Source: UBA7672 sp963738625
GTDB lineage: Bacteria; Pseudomonadota; Alphaproteobacteria; Caulobacterales; Hyphomonadaceae
NCBI GenBank assembly: GCA_963738625.1
Contig: CAVTXH010000017.1
Span: forward strand, 1 to 64,000
Direction: 5' to 3'
DNA: 64,000 bases
The first letter of the stretch is position 1. The number at the start of each line of letters is the position of its first letter. Positions 1 through 12,080 of this stretch are shown piece by piece. The translations under genes were made by a program, and so were the position numbers. The notes under the pieces are model-generated. The model was not told the origin of the DNA and ran no database searches. It was given only the letters and a program-made list of their open reading frames with translations.

Positions 1-1
1 C

Positions 2-982
2 GGCGCGGTGTTCTACGAGCCGCTCTGGGTTTTCCATCGCGCCGGCATACCGATGGAGGAGTTGCAGGACGTTGCCGGCAAGCGTGTCGCCATCGGTCCG
101 GAAGGCTCGGGCGTCCGCGTTCTTGCGAGCGTGCTGCTGGAAGAAGCCGGCGTCACGCCGGAAAAATTCACGGCCATGCCCCTGGCAGGGCAAGCGGCGG
201 CAAATGCGCTCAAGGCCGGCGAGATCGATGTCGCGCTGGTCGTCTCCGGCGCCACAACGCCCTTTATCGCCGACCTCATTGCCGATCCCAATGTAAAGCT
301 GATGTCGGTCAAGGAAGCGCACGCCCTTGCGCGCCGCCACACCTATCTCGACGAAGTCATGCTCTATCGCGGCGTCGTCGATCTGGCGAACATCCTGCCG
401 AGGGAAGACGTGCTGCTGATCGCGCCCGCCGCGCAGATCGTTGTTCGCGAGGATCTGCATCCGGCGATCCAGTCTCTCCTCATCGAGGAAGCCTTCGCGG
501 AGCATGGCGGCGCATCCCTGTTGTCCGATCCGGGGCGCTTCCCGACGCCTGAGCTGTCCGACATCCCGGTCGCGGAAGAAGCCGCGCGCTACTACAAGGA
601 CGGCCCCACTTTCCTCCGCCGCGTCTTCCCGTTCAGCGTCGCTAACTTCCTCGAGCGCGCCTGGGTGCTGGCGATCCCGCTGATCACGCTGCTCATTCCG
701 CTGGTGCGCGCCGCCCCGCCGCTCTATCGCTGGCGCATCCGCCGCAAGATCTACATTTGGTACAAGGACCTGCGCGATCTCGAATCCCAGGGCCGCGCAG
801 CCGCCACGCCCGCCGAGCGCACCGAGGTCCGCGCCAAGCTCGCCGACCTTCAGGCGCAGGCCGGCAACGTGCAGGTGCCCGTCAGCTACACCGACGATCT
901 CTACCGCCTGCGCAGCCACATCCGCTTTGTCGCCGAACTGCTCGACAAGCTGGGCGCGCAGGACAGGCACGCGCGCATCTAG
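2..982 (+). CDS. TAXI-family TRAP transporter substrate-binding protein, 5' end cut by window
   Basis: The frame is open to the first base of the window, so the N-terminus and any signal peptide are missing; the GTG at 8 is probably internal. The visible start (GAVFYEPLWVF) and the VAIGPEGSG segment near residue 28 are typical of the TAXI family, periplasmic receptors of tripartite TRAP transporters. A hydrophobic stretch about 215 residues into the visible part (WVLAIPLITLLIPLVRA) followed by an Arg/Lys-rich cytoplasmic-type tail suggests a C-terminal membrane anchor, seen in a subset of TAXI proteins. The ligand cannot be told from the sequence. No TRAP permease lies downstream. Its stop codon abuts the convergent LytTR gene with no gap. 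Confidence 0.8.
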   Translation, partial: GAVFYEPLWVFHRAGIPMEELQDVAGKRVAIGPEGSGVRVLASVLLEEAGVTPEKFTAMPLAGQAAANALKAGEIDVALVVSGATTPFIADLIADPNVKLMSVKEAHALARRHTYLDEVMLYRGVVDLANILPREDVLLIAPAAQIVVREDLHPAIQSLLIEEAFAEHGGASLLSDPGRFPTPELSDIPVAEEAARYYKDGPTFLRRVFPFSVANFLERAWVLAIPLITLLIPLVRAAPPLYRWRIRRKIYIWYKDLRDLESQGRAAATPAERTEVRAKLADLQAQAGNVQVPVSYTDDLYRLRSHIRFVAELLDKLGAQDRHARI

Positions 983-1789
983 CTAGAGCCAGCCTGCGTC
1001 CTTGACGGTCTTCAGGTAAGTCCGACTCACGGGCGCCTCGGCGCCTGACTTGAGTTTCAACGCCAGCTTGCCGTCGCCCTTGACCACATCGGCGAGGCCC
1101 TGCTTGGCCACCCACCACGACCGATGCGTCTGCAAACCCTCCAGGCAGGAAAGCTCCCGCACCGCATCGGCCAGCCGCATCAGGATCAGCTCAGACCCCG
1201 CGCTGGTATGCACGCGTAGATAGTGGTCTTCCGATTCCACCGCCCAGAGATCCGCAGACCTCAGCCGCACGGGCAGCCGGTCGAGGAAGGCTGACGGTTT
1301 GGCCACTTCGCCCACAGCGGGCGCTTCGGCTTTCTTGCCAAGGGCATGAATGATCAGAAGGCGCAGCGCCGTGCCGGACGCCGCCAGGAGCCAGACGAAG
1401 AACGTCATTGTCGCCCAGGCGTCGGCGGTGATCGGGTCCCCTATCAGCCACTGCGCCAGGGCCACGGCAGGCAGGATGACAACGGTCTGGGCGATCGACA
1501 GGATGACCACGAACGCCCACACCGGCAGACCGGGCGACCTCCTCTGTATCAGCCAGCCGAAAACCTCGCCCGACATCCCGCCCCAGACGATCAGCCCGGC
1601 CCAATAAAGGACGGCCAGAGGGAAAGGCACGCCGCCGACCGACCCAAACGGTTTCAGCACGGCGAGAAAAACGCCGAACCCGGCATAGATGGCGATATTT
1701 CGCCCCACTGCCTTCCAGTCGATCGCGGTTCGCAAGCTTTCCAGGCCCTGTATTTCACGCTTCGCGAACGGTTTATGGCCTGACTTCAC
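983..1789 (-). CDS. membrane-anchored LytTR-domain transcriptional regulator
   Basis: 268 aa. The N-terminal half has about four hydrophobic segments (roughly residues 30-50, 57-80, 93-115 and 125-148). The C-terminal ~100 residues form a LytTR DNA-binding domain, recognisable by the AVESEDHYLRVHT core and the LQTHRSWWV segment. LytTR proteins bind direct repeats upstream of their targets; versions with an integral-membrane N-terminus instead of a receiver domain are common in alphaproteobacteria and are thought to sense membrane or extracellular signals. Target genes are unknown. It converges on the TAXI gene, the two stop codons forming TAGCTA without spacing. Confidence 0.85.
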   Translation of the reverse strand: MKSGHKPFAKREIQGLESLRTAIDWKAVGRNIAIYAGFGVFLAVLKPFGSVGGVPFPLAVLYWAGLIVWGGMSGEVFGWLIQRRSPGLPVWAFVVILSIAQTVVILPAVALAQWLIGDPITADAWATMTFFVWLLAASGTALRLLIIHALGKKAEAPAVGEVAKPSAFLDRLPVRLRSADLWAVESEDHYLRVHTSAGSELILMRLADAVRELSCLEGLQTHRSWWVAKQGLADVVKGDGKLALKLKSGAEAPVSRTYLKTVKDAGWL

Positions 1790-1908
1790 GAAGCAAAACA
1801 GGCGCTTTACGCAATTCCCGTGGCGAGCCTGGCGATCAGGCCCGATCTTGCCCGCGCCGGCCAGGAAACCGGCCCAAGATAAGCCCCGAACCCACGGAGT
1901 TCCAAATC

Positions 1909-2367
1909 ATGCGCCTCCCCATCCTCTCCCCGATCATGGCCGCCCTCGCGCCTGTTCCTGCCCTGGTCATCGCCGCAGCCATTTTCCTGCCCCAGCCGGC
2001 CACGGCTGAAACCCCGGCAAAGCTCACCCTCACGGTCACCGGCATCAAGGACGCCAAGGGCGCTGTGATGATCGCCGTCTTCGATCGAACCGGTTATGAC
2101 AAGGACGCCGCCGTCGCCCGGGCCGCCGTTCCCGTCACCGCAACGACTGTCAGCACGATCATCGACCTTCCTCCGGGCCGCTATGGCGTCAAGATGTTCC
2201 ACGACGTCGATGGCGATGGAAAGATGGGAACCAACCCGTTCGGCATGCCTCTCGAGCCCTACGGCTTCTCAAACAACGCCCCGGCCCAGTATGGCCCGGC
2301 CAAGTGGGAGGCCGCTGCATTCGACGTCGGCGCGCCCGCCACCGCCCATTCCATCAAGCTGAATTAG
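1909..2367 (+). CDS. DUF2141 secreted protein
   Basis: 152 aa with a long hydrophobic signal peptide ending near ATAE (residues ~34-37). The mature part is a DUF2141 domain: the FHDVDGDGKMGTNPFGMP stretch and the EPYGFSNNA motif are hallmarks of that family. The function of DUF2141 is not established; it is a small beta-rich periplasmic or secreted domain. It lies 12 bases upstream of the carotenoid oxygenase gene on the same strand, so the two are probably co-transcribed; a role connected with carotenoid or apocarotenoid handling is only an inference from that spacing. Confidence 0.85.
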   Translation: MRLPILSPIMAALAPVPALVIAAAIFLPQPATAETPAKLTLTVTGIKDAKGAVMIAVFDRTGYDKDAAVARAAVPVTATTVSTIIDLPPGRYGVKMFHDVDGDGKMGTNPFGMPLEPYGFSNNAPAQYGPAKWEAAAFDVGAPATAHSIKLN

Positions 2368-2379
2368 GGTAGGGCCGTC

Positions 2380-3867
2380 ATGACCACGTCATCCCTTTCC
2401 CGCCGGACGCTGCTCGGCTCCGGCATCGCCGCCGGAACGGCGCTGGCGATCGCTCCCAACGTCTTCGCCGAACCGAAAGCGCCCGCCTGGACGCTGGGCT
2501 ACACGACGCCGCCGGCGAAAGGCCTCGGCCCCTCGCCGATGCGTCTCGTCTCAGGCAAGGCGCCCGCCGGACTTTCTGGAGCTCTATACCGCAACGGCCC
2601 TGCGCAGTTCCGCTATGGCGAGGCCTATGCCAGTCACTGGTTCGATGGCGACGGCATGGTCCACCGCGTCGCCATCGCTGACGGAAAAGCGCTCCATACC
2701 GGCCGCTTCGTCGACACCGTCAAGCGCAATGCCGAACAGAAAGCGCAACGCTTCCTTGCTCCCGGCTTCTCCACGGCGGGCGATCCCTCCTACGCTGTCG
2801 GCAGCGTCGACGACGTCAATGCCGCCAACACGTCCGTCGTGATGTCCGGCGGCGAGATGCTGGCGCTGTGGGAGGCGGGCTCCGCCATCCGCCTCGATCC
2901 GGTGACGCTCGAAACCCGCGGCCCCAAGATCTGGCGCAAGGATCTCGCGGCCATGCCCTTCCTGGCCCACCCGAAGCGCGAACCCGACGGACGACTCTGG
3001 AATCTCGCGGTCGCCAGCCTGTCTACCGGCGGATCGATGATCGGCATCTACCGCATCGGCGCGGGCGGCGAGCTTCAGGATTTCGGCATGGTCGACATCG
3101 GCGCGCCCGCCTACATCCACGACTGGTCGATGACCGAGCGCAAGTTGATCATCCTGGTCCAGCCCTGGATCAACACCAACTCGCATCCTGGCATCGGCGG
3201 TTTCGAATGGCGTCCGCGGGAAGGCCTCAAGACGCTGATCGTCGACAAGGACGACCTGAAGAAACAGCGCTGGGTCCAGGCCGATGCACGCGCCTTCTAT
3301 CACACCGGCGCCGCGTGGGAGGAAAGCGACGGCACGATACGTCTCGATGCCTGCTTCTCGCGTCAGCCTGCGTTCGGCGTCGGCGGCGGCGCAGCCGAGA
3401 TCAGGGGCCAGTACCCCCAGGGCGGCGTAGGCCCGGGCGCTGTCCTGACGCAGATGGTCATTCCTCCCAATGGCGACGCGAAACTGGTGGAAACGACACT
3501 CGGCGGCGAATTCCCGCAGGTCGATCCGCGCTTCCACGGCCTGCCGCGGCGCCTCACGGCGCTGGTCGGCGGCGGCGCGCCCGGCCGCCCGGGTCCGACA
3601 ACGCTGCGGCTGCAGGACTGGAAGACCGGCAAGGCGCAAGCCTACGACTATGGCGTTGACTACATGGTCGAGGAGCACGTGTTCGTTCCGAAACCCGGAA
3701 GTGCGTCCGAGCGCGACTCCTGGCTCATCGGCACGGCAATCAATCTTTCCGCCGGCAAGAGCGAAGTATCGGTCTTCGACACAGCCGACATAGAAGAGGG
3801 ACCCATCGCCATCTGGCAGGCCGACTACTCCTGGCCCCTCGGCTTCCACGGGACTTGGAACAGCTAG
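2380..3867 (+). CDS. carotenoid oxygenase (RPE65/CCD family), Tat-exported
   Basis: 495 aa. The N-terminus (LSRRTLLGSG followed by a hydrophobic stretch and AEP) is a twin-arginine signal, so the folded enzyme is likely periplasmic. The rest matches the carotenoid cleavage dioxygenase family: YRNGPAQFRYG and HWFDGDGMVH near the start, YIHDWSMTE in the middle, and the terminal LGFHGTW carrying the last iron-binding histidine. Family members use Fe(II) held by four histidines to cleave double bonds in carotenoids, apocarotenoids or stilbenes. The substrate cannot be assigned from sequence. It probably forms an operon with the upstream DUF2141 gene. Confidence 0.9.
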   Translation: MTTSSLSRRTLLGSGIAAGTALAIAPNVFAEPKAPAWTLGYTTPPAKGLGPSPMRLVSGKAPAGLSGALYRNGPAQFRYGEAYASHWFDGDGMVHRVAIADGKALHTGRFVDTVKRNAEQKAQRFLAPGFSTAGDPSYAVGSVDDVNAANTSVVMSGGEMLALWEAGSAIRLDPVTLETRGPKIWRKDLAAMPFLAHPKREPDGRLWNLAVASLSTGGSMIGIYRIGAGGELQDFGMVDIGAPAYIHDWSMTERKLIILVQPWINTNSHPGIGGFEWRPREGLKTLIVDKDDLKKQRWVQADARAFYHTGAAWEESDGTIRLDACFSRQPAFGVGGGAAEIRGQYPQGGVGPGAVLTQMVIPPNGDAKLVETTLGGEFPQVDPRFHGLPRRLTALVGGGAPGRPGPTTLRLQDWKTGKAQAYDYGVDYMVEEHVFVPKPGSASERDSWLIGTAINLSAGKSEVSVFDTADIEEGPIAIWQADYSWPLGFHGTWNS

Positions 3868-4003
3868 GGACCGGCGCGTCCTCTTCTCCTGCAAAGGTGA
3901 TGAGGACGCAGATTCCGTAACAAGAATTTAGACGCGCATTGCGGCAAACGGGCGTAAGCACCGGCGCAAACAAGAATCGCCAAGCGCCCCGATACGCCCT
4001 GCA

Positions 4004-5275
4004 ATGACCGTCTATCGCAACGTCGCGTCCCTGATCCTCGCGGTCATGCTGCTGCAGGCCGCCTCCGGCATCCTAAGCGTCACGACGCCGCTCGCGCTCG
4101 ACTATATGGGCGCATCGGCTCTGGGCGTTGGCGTCGTCGCGGCGGTGTTTTCGGCCGGCTTCATGCTCGGCGCCTGGTTCGCGCCCGACGTCGTGCGCCA
4201 GATCGGCCATATCCGCGCCTACTCTGCAGCGGCGGCGATCTATGCGGCAGGCATCCTCGGCATGGCGCTGGCGTTCGATCCCGTCGCCTGGGGCCCGCTG
4301 CGTTTCCTGCAGGGCGCCGCCTCGGCCGTCATGTTCACCGCCGCCGAAAGCTGGATCGCGGATTCAACGCCCCGGTCGAAGCGCGGCGGCGTGATGGGCA
4401 TGTACCAACTTCTTCTCAAAGTGGCGATGTCCTGCGGCCCGCTGCTGATCGTCGATCATGCGCCCGACGATATTCGTCCCTTCATCTGGGCCGGCCTCTT
4501 GATGGTGCTCGCCGTCATCCCGCTCTGCGCTACGCGCCGCTCCCAGCCCGTCCTGCCGGATCGCGAGGCCATCAGCATCGCCGGCATGCTGAAGATACCG
4601 CCTGCCGCACTGGCAGGGGCCATCGTGGCCGGCATCGCCAACACCGGCATCATGAGCCAGCTGCCGCTCTATGCGAAGGAGCTCGAGCCCAGCGCCGGGG
4701 CGTCTGCTGCGACCACGCTCTCCATCGCCGCATGGATGGGCGGCACGATCACGCAATGGCCGGCCGGCTTGCTGTCCGATCGCATCGATCGCCGCTTCGT
4801 CGTGGCTGGCCTTGCGCTGATGGCGCTCGTGGCCTGCATCGCGCTGTTCATGACCGCCGGACGCGTCTCGTTCTCGGTGACGGTGATGCTCGCCGCAGTG
4901 TGGGGCGGCGGAGCGCTCTCGTTTTATTCGGTCTCCGCAAGTCACGCGACCGACCGGTCCGAACCTGGCCAGATCGCATCCGTCATGTCGGGCATGCTGT
5001 TCGTCTGGGCTGCCGGATCAGTCGCCGGCCCCATCATCACCGGCGTCACCGCCGACACGCAGCTCGGCCAGCCCGGCGTCTTCGCCGTCATCGCCGTGTT
5101 CTACTTTGCGCTGATGGCGTCCAACCTCTGGCGCGTCTCGGTGATGAAGCGGCCCGAGGCCGCGCACCGCACGCCCTTTATCGCTGTCTCCGGCACCAGC
5201 GTGGTCGAGGGCGAGGTGCACGAAGAGGCCGAGCGTCCGCCTGGGCCGGCCCAGGGCGCCGGGCAACCGGTTTGA
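4004..5275 (+). CDS. MFS transporter
   Basis: 423 aa with about twelve hydrophobic segments in two halves. It resembles the YcaD/MFS_1 group: the loop after TM2 (PDVVRQIGHIRAY) and the LLSDRIDRRFV loop in the second half are typical major facilitator signatures. The protein ends in a hydrophilic tail of about 45 residues. The substrate is unknown. It is a single gene 136 bases after the carotenoid oxygenase, and 116 bases before sucC. No strong Shine-Dalgarno sequence precedes the ATG, so the exact start is less sure than the family. Confidence 0.85.
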   Translation: MTVYRNVASLILAVMLLQAASGILSVTTPLALDYMGASALGVGVVAAVFSAGFMLGAWFAPDVVRQIGHIRAYSAAAAIYAAGILGMALAFDPVAWGPLRFLQGAASAVMFTAAESWIADSTPRSKRGGVMGMYQLLLKVAMSCGPLLIVDHAPDDIRPFIWAGLLMVLAVIPLCATRRSQPVLPDREAISIAGMLKIPPAALAGAIVAGIANTGIMSQLPLYAKELEPSAGASAATTLSIAAWMGGTITQWPAGLLSDRIDRRFVVAGLALMALVACIALFMTAGRVSFSVTVMLAAVWGGGALSFYSVSASHATDRSEPGQIASVMSGMLFVWAAGSVAGPIITGVTADTQLGQPGVFAVIAVFYFALMASNLWRVSVMKRPEAAHRTPFIAVSGTSVVEGEVHEEAERPPGPAQGAGQPV

Positions 5276-5391
5276 AACCTCGGAAATCCCGGTGCAATTC
5301 GCCCCGCAAAGCCGAAGTTGCCTCTAGGGTCAGGGTGCGCTAATCGCCAGCCTCGCAGGGCCCAGCGGCCCTCCCTCGAGGGGCGAATCTC

Positions 5392-6588
<1,197 letters not shown>

Positions 6589-6592
6589 GCCG

Positions 6593-7504
6593 ATGTCCAT
6601 CCTCGTCGACAGGAACACTAAGGTCCTCACCCAGGGCATGACCGGCGCGACCGGCACGTTTCACACGGAGCAAGGCATCGCCTACGGCACGCAGATGGTT
6701 GCGGGCGTCACGCCCGGCAAGGGCGGGACGAAATGGCAGGGCACGCTGCCGAACGGCGAAAAGGTCGAGCGTCCGATGTTCAACACGGTCGCCGAGGCGA
6801 AAGCCGCCACCGGCGCCAACGCCACCGTCATCTACGTTCCGCCGAAATTCTGCGCCGCCGCCATCGAAGAAGCGATCGACGCCGAAATCCCGCTGATCGT
6901 CACCATCACAGAAGGCGTGCCTGTGCTCGACATGGTCCGCGTCAAGGACAGGCTCATCAAGTCGAAGTCGCGCCTTGTCGGCCCCAACTGCCCGGGCGTC
7001 ATCACGCCGGGCGAGTGCAAGATCGGCATCATGCCGGGGCACATCCACAAGCGCGGCTCGGTCGGCATCGTCTCGCGCTCTGGAACGCTCACCTATGAAG
7101 CCGTCTTCCAGACCACCCAGGTCGGCCTCGGCCAGTCCTCCTGCGTCGGCATCGGCGGCGATCCGGTCAAAGGCACCGACTTCATCGACGTGCTCGAGCT
7201 GTTCCTGAAAGACGACGAGACCCAGTCCATCGTCATGATCGGCGAGATCGGCGGCTCGGGCGAAGAAGACGCCGCCCAGTTCCTCAAGGACGAGGCCAGG
7301 CGCGGCCGCAAGAAGCCCATGGTCGGCTTCATCGCCGGCGTCACCGCTCCCAAGGGCCGCACGATGGGCCATGCCGGCGCGATCGTTTCCGGCGGCAAGG
7401 GCGACGCTGAATCCAAGATCGCCGCCATGGAATCGGCCGGCATTCGCGTCTCCCCGTCGCCTGCCCGCCTCGGCCGGACGATGGCGGAGCTGCTCAAGGG
7501 CTGA
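6593..7504 (+). CDS. sucD: succinyl-CoA synthetase alpha subunit
   Basis: 303 aa. It has the N-terminal CoA-binding domain (TGATGTFHTEQ, VTPGKGG) and the ligase domain with the phosphorylated histidine in GHAGAIVSGG near residue 260. It forms a heteromer with SucC and carries the phosphohistidine intermediate. It starts four bases after the sucC stop and ends 206 bases before sucA, in the order sucCD-sucAB common in alphaproteobacteria. Confidence 0.98.
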   Translation: MSILVDRNTKVLTQGMTGATGTFHTEQGIAYGTQMVAGVTPGKGGTKWQGTLPNGEKVERPMFNTVAEAKAATGANATVIYVPPKFCAAAIEEAIDAEIPLIVTITEGVPVLDMVRVKDRLIKSKSRLVGPNCPGVITPGECKIGIMPGHIHKRGSVGIVSRSGTLTYEAVFQTTQVGLGQSSCVGIGGDPVKGTDFIDVLELFLKDDETQSIVMIGEIGGSGEEDAAQFLKDEARRGRKKPMVGFIAGVTAPKGRTMGHAGAIVSGGKGDAESKIAAMESAGIRVSPSPARLGRTMAELLKG

Positions 7505-7710
7505 TCGGCCAGGGGAACCGGGAGAAATTAACCATCTCTTTCCCTGATTCATGGGCAGATTACGCCGTCGAAACGATCCGCCTACCGGTAACTGGGATAT
7601 GAGCAGTTTGTCTCACCCCGACGGGTTGAGTCGGCGCGTAAAAAGCGACATCTCAGGGCCACCGAAAGGCGGGCGGGAGCAGGGGCTCCACCGCTGAACA
7701 GGACGCACAC

Positions 7711-10680
7711 ATGACGATCGAGGCGAAGTCTGGCGAAGGCCGCGGCTCCCAGAACGAGGCCATGCTGGACACGGCGTTTCTCTATGGTGCGAACGCCGCC
7801 TGGATCGAACAGCTCCACGCCCAGTATGTCGAGGATCCCTCCTCCGTCCCCGAGAGCTGGCAGGACTTCTTCCGTCAGGTCGATGATGTCGGCGCCGACG
7901 CCACCAAGGCCGCCAAAGGCCCGGAATGGCGCGAGCCGCTGAAGACCCCGAACGGCGAACTCGTCTCGGCTCTCGACGGCAATTGGGGCGCGGAAGCCAG
8001 GAAGGAAGCGAAGAAGGCGCCGCAGGTCGGCCCGGCCCTCGCTCCGCAGGATCTCTCCCAGCAGGTCCAGGATTCCATCCGCGCGCTGATGATGATCCGC
8101 GCCTACCGCATCCGCGGCCACCTGGCGGCGCACCTCGATCCGCTGGGCATCCTCAAGCGCGAAGAACAGCCTGAACTCGATCCCAAGACCTACGGCTTCG
8201 GTCCGAAGGACATGGATCGCAAGATCTACATCGACAACGTGATGGGCCTCGAATACGCGACCCCGCGCCAGATGATCGACATCCTGAAGCGCACCTATTG
8301 CGGCACCTTCGCTGTCGAATTCATGCACATCTCGGATCCGGAGGAGAAGTCCTGGATCCAGAACCGCATCGAGGGCAAGGACAAGGAAATCTCGTTCACG
8401 CCCCAGGGCAAGCGCGCCATCCTCAAGAAGCTGGTCGAGGCCGAGGCCTTCGAACGCTTCCTGCACAAGCGCTATCCCGGCACCAAGCGCTTCGGTCTCG
8501 ATGGCGGCGAAGCCTGCGTCCCGGCGCTCGAGCAGATCATCAAGCGCGGCGGCGCCCTCGGCGTCGACGAGATCATCCTCGGCATGCCGCACCGCGGCCG
8601 TCTCAACGTCCTGGCGGCGGTGATGGGCAAGCCCTACCACAAGATCTTCTTCGAGTTCGGCGGCGGCAACACACAGGGCGGCGACGACTACGGCTCGGGC
8701 GACGTGAAATACCACCTCGGCGCCTCGTCGGACCGCACCTTCGACAACCACAAGGTCCACCTGTCGCTGACTGCGAACCCGTCCCACCTCGAAATCGTCA
8801 ACCCCGTCGTGCTCGGCAAGGCGCGTGCGAAACAGTCGTTCGACCTGCAGGAAGACAAGCGCGCATCGCGCGCCAAGGTCCTCCCGATGCTGCTGCATGG
8901 CGACGCCGCCTTCGCAGGCCAGGGCGTCGTCTCCGAATGCCTCGCGCTCTCCGGCCTCACCGGCTACCGCACGGGCGGGGCGATGCACTTCATCGTCAAC
9001 AACCAGATCGGCTTTACCACTGCGCCGTCCTTCTCGCGCTCGTCCCCGTATCCCTCGGACGTCGCCCTGATGGTCCAGGCGCCGATCTTCCACGTCAATG
9101 GCGACGATCCGGAAGCCGTCGTCCACGCCGCCAAGGTCGCCATCGAGTACCGGCAAAAGTTCTGCAAGGACGTGGTGATCGACATGTTCTGCTATCGCCG
9201 GTTCGGCCACAACGAGGGCGACGATCCGACGATGACGCAGCCCATCATGTACGCGAAGATCCGCGACCAGCTGTCGACGCGCGAACTCTACTCGCGCCGC
9301 CTGATCGAGGAAGGCGTCATCACCGAGCAGGCTGTCGACAACATGATCGCGGAGATGGACGCCCATCTCAACGACGAGTTCGAGAAGTCGAAGACCTTCA
9401 AGCCCGGCGCCGCCGACTGGCTCGACGGCAAATGGGCCGGCCTCGGCCTGCCCAAGGACGAGGAAGGCCGCGGCAAGACCGGCGTCCCCATCGCCAAGCT
9501 GAAGGAGGTCGGCAGGAAGATCACCGAGATCCCGAAGGGCTTCAACATCCACAAGACGGTCGCCCGCACGATCGAGGCTCGCCGCAAGATGGCCGAGACC
9601 GGCGAGAACATCGACTGGGGCATGGCCGAGCACATGGCTTTCGCCTCGCTGGTCGATGAAGGCTTCCCGGTCCGCCTGTCGGGCCAGGATTCCTGCCGCG
9701 GCACCTTCACCCAGCGCCACTCCCACCTGATCGACCAGGTGACCGAGGAACGCTACACGCCGCTCAACCATATCAGCCCGACCCAGGCCAACTACGAAGT
9801 CATCGACTCGCTGCTCTCCGAAGAAGCGGTCCTCGGCTACGAGTACGGCTATTCGCTCACCGCGCCGAACACGCTGGTGCTGTGGGAAGCGCAGTTCGGC
9901 GACTTCGCCAACGGCGCCCAGGTCCTGTTCGACCAGTTCATTTCCTCCGGCGAGCGCAAATGGCTGCGCATGTCCGGTCTCGTCTGCCTGCTGCCGCACG
10001 GCTATGAGGGGCAGGGCCCGGAACACTCCTCCGCCCGTCTCGAGCGCTTTCTGCAAATGTGCGCGCAGGACAACATGCAGGTCGTCAACTGCACGACGCC
10101 GGCGAACTATTTCCACGCTCTGAGGCGCCAGGTCCTCCGCGACTTCCGCAAGCCGCTGATCGTCATGACGCCGAAGTCGCTGCTGCGCCACAAGCGCGCG
10201 GTGTCGTTCTTTAAGGACATGACGCCGAACACGTCCTTCCACCGCATCCTGCACGACGGCGCGGAAGTTCCCGAATGCAAGGCCGAGGTCACCCTCAAGG
10301 CCGACAAGGACATCCGCCGCGTCGTGATGTGCTCGGGCAAGGTCTATTTCGACCTGTTCGAAGACCGCGAGAAGCGCAAGGTCGACGACGTCTACCTGCT
10401 GCGCATCGAGCAGCTCTATCCGTTCCCGGTCGCGTCCCTGATGAAGGAGCTCGCCCGTTTCCCGAACGCCGACATGGTCTGGTGCCAGGAAGAGCCGCGC
10501 AACATGGGCTCGTGGAACTTCGTCGACTGGAACATCGAGAAGACGCTCGAAAAGCTGGACGTGAAGCACAAGCGCGCCCGCTATGTCGGCCGCCCCGCCT
10601 CGGCCTCCACCGCCGCCGGCACCATGGCGCTGCACCAGAAGGAATTGCAGGCGTTCCTCGACGCGGCGTTCGAGAAGTGA
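7711..10680 (+). CDS. sucA: 2-oxoglutarate dehydrogenase E1 component
   Basis: 989 aa, full length. The N-terminal segment (FLYGANAAWIEQLHAQY) is the E2-binding arm found in E1o. The thiamine diphosphate domain contains GMPHRGRLNVL (around residue 290) and the GDAAFAGQGVV and NNQIGFTT motifs; the transketolase-like C-terminal part includes EAQFGDFANGAQ and LPHGYEGQGPEHSSARLERF. It decarboxylates 2-oxoglutarate and passes the succinyl group to SucB. It lies between sucD and sucB; the 206 bases before it and 170 bases after it contain no other gene. Confidence 0.98.
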   Translation: MTIEAKSGEGRGSQNEAMLDTAFLYGANAAWIEQLHAQYVEDPSSVPESWQDFFRQVDDVGADATKAAKGPEWREPLKTPNGELVSALDGNWGAEARKEAKKAPQVGPALAPQDLSQQVQDSIRALMMIRAYRIRGHLAAHLDPLGILKREEQPELDPKTYGFGPKDMDRKIYIDNVMGLEYATPRQMIDILKRTYCGTFAVEFMHISDPEEKSWIQNRIEGKDKEISFTPQGKRAILKKLVEAEAFERFLHKRYPGTKRFGLDGGEACVPALEQIIKRGGALGVDEIILGMPHRGRLNVLAAVMGKPYHKIFFEFGGGNTQGGDDYGSGDVKYHLGASSDRTFDNHKVHLSLTANPSHLEIVNPVVLGKARAKQSFDLQEDKRASRAKVLPMLLHGDAAFAGQGVVSECLALSGLTGYRTGGAMHFIVNNQIGFTTAPSFSRSSPYPSDVALMVQAPIFHVNGDDPEAVVHAAKVAIEYRQKFCKDVVIDMFCYRRFGHNEGDDPTMTQPIMYAKIRDQLSTRELYSRRLIEEGVITEQAVDNMIAEMDAHLNDEFEKSKTFKPGAADWLDGKWAGLGLPKDEEGRGKTGVPIAKLKEVGRKITEIPKGFNIHKTVARTIEARRKMAETGENIDWGMAEHMAFASLVDEGFPVRLSGQDSCRGTFTQRHSHLIDQVTEERYTPLNHISPTQANYEVIDSLLSEEAVLGYEYGYSLTAPNTLVLWEAQFGDFANGAQVLFDQFISSGERKWLRMSGLVCLLPHGYEGQGPEHSSARLERFLQMCAQDNMQVVNCTTPANYFHALRRQVLRDFRKPLIVMTPKSLLRHKRAVSFFKDMTPNTSFHRILHDGAEVPECKAEVTLKADKDIRRVVMCSGKVYFDLFEDREKRKVDDVYLLRIEQLYPFPVASLMKELARFPNADMVWCQEEPRNMGSWNFVDWNIEKTLEKLDVKHKRARYVGRPASASTAAGTMALHQKELQAFLDAAFEK

Positions 10681-10850
10681 GAGGAGCGGCGCCGCAAGGC
10701 GCGACTTGATCCGGGGGGATCAAATCGAGTGACGAGCGCCCCGGAAGGGGCAGAACTTACCACGGGCGCTTCGCCCCTCCACATTTGCCCCATACGGGGC
10801 TAAACCCACCGCGCCGGATCCGCCGGCGACACGATACGTCTGGAGACGTC

Positions 10851-12068
<1,218 letters not shown>

Positions 12069-12080
12069 TCCAAGCCGACA

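Noticed and set aside
7582..10635. Very long open frame on the minus strand opposite sucA
   Set aside because: It mirrors the coding frame of sucA, is rich in Asp/Val/Ala/Arg of low complexity and matches no family; in GC-rich genomes such antisense frames are open by codon bias.
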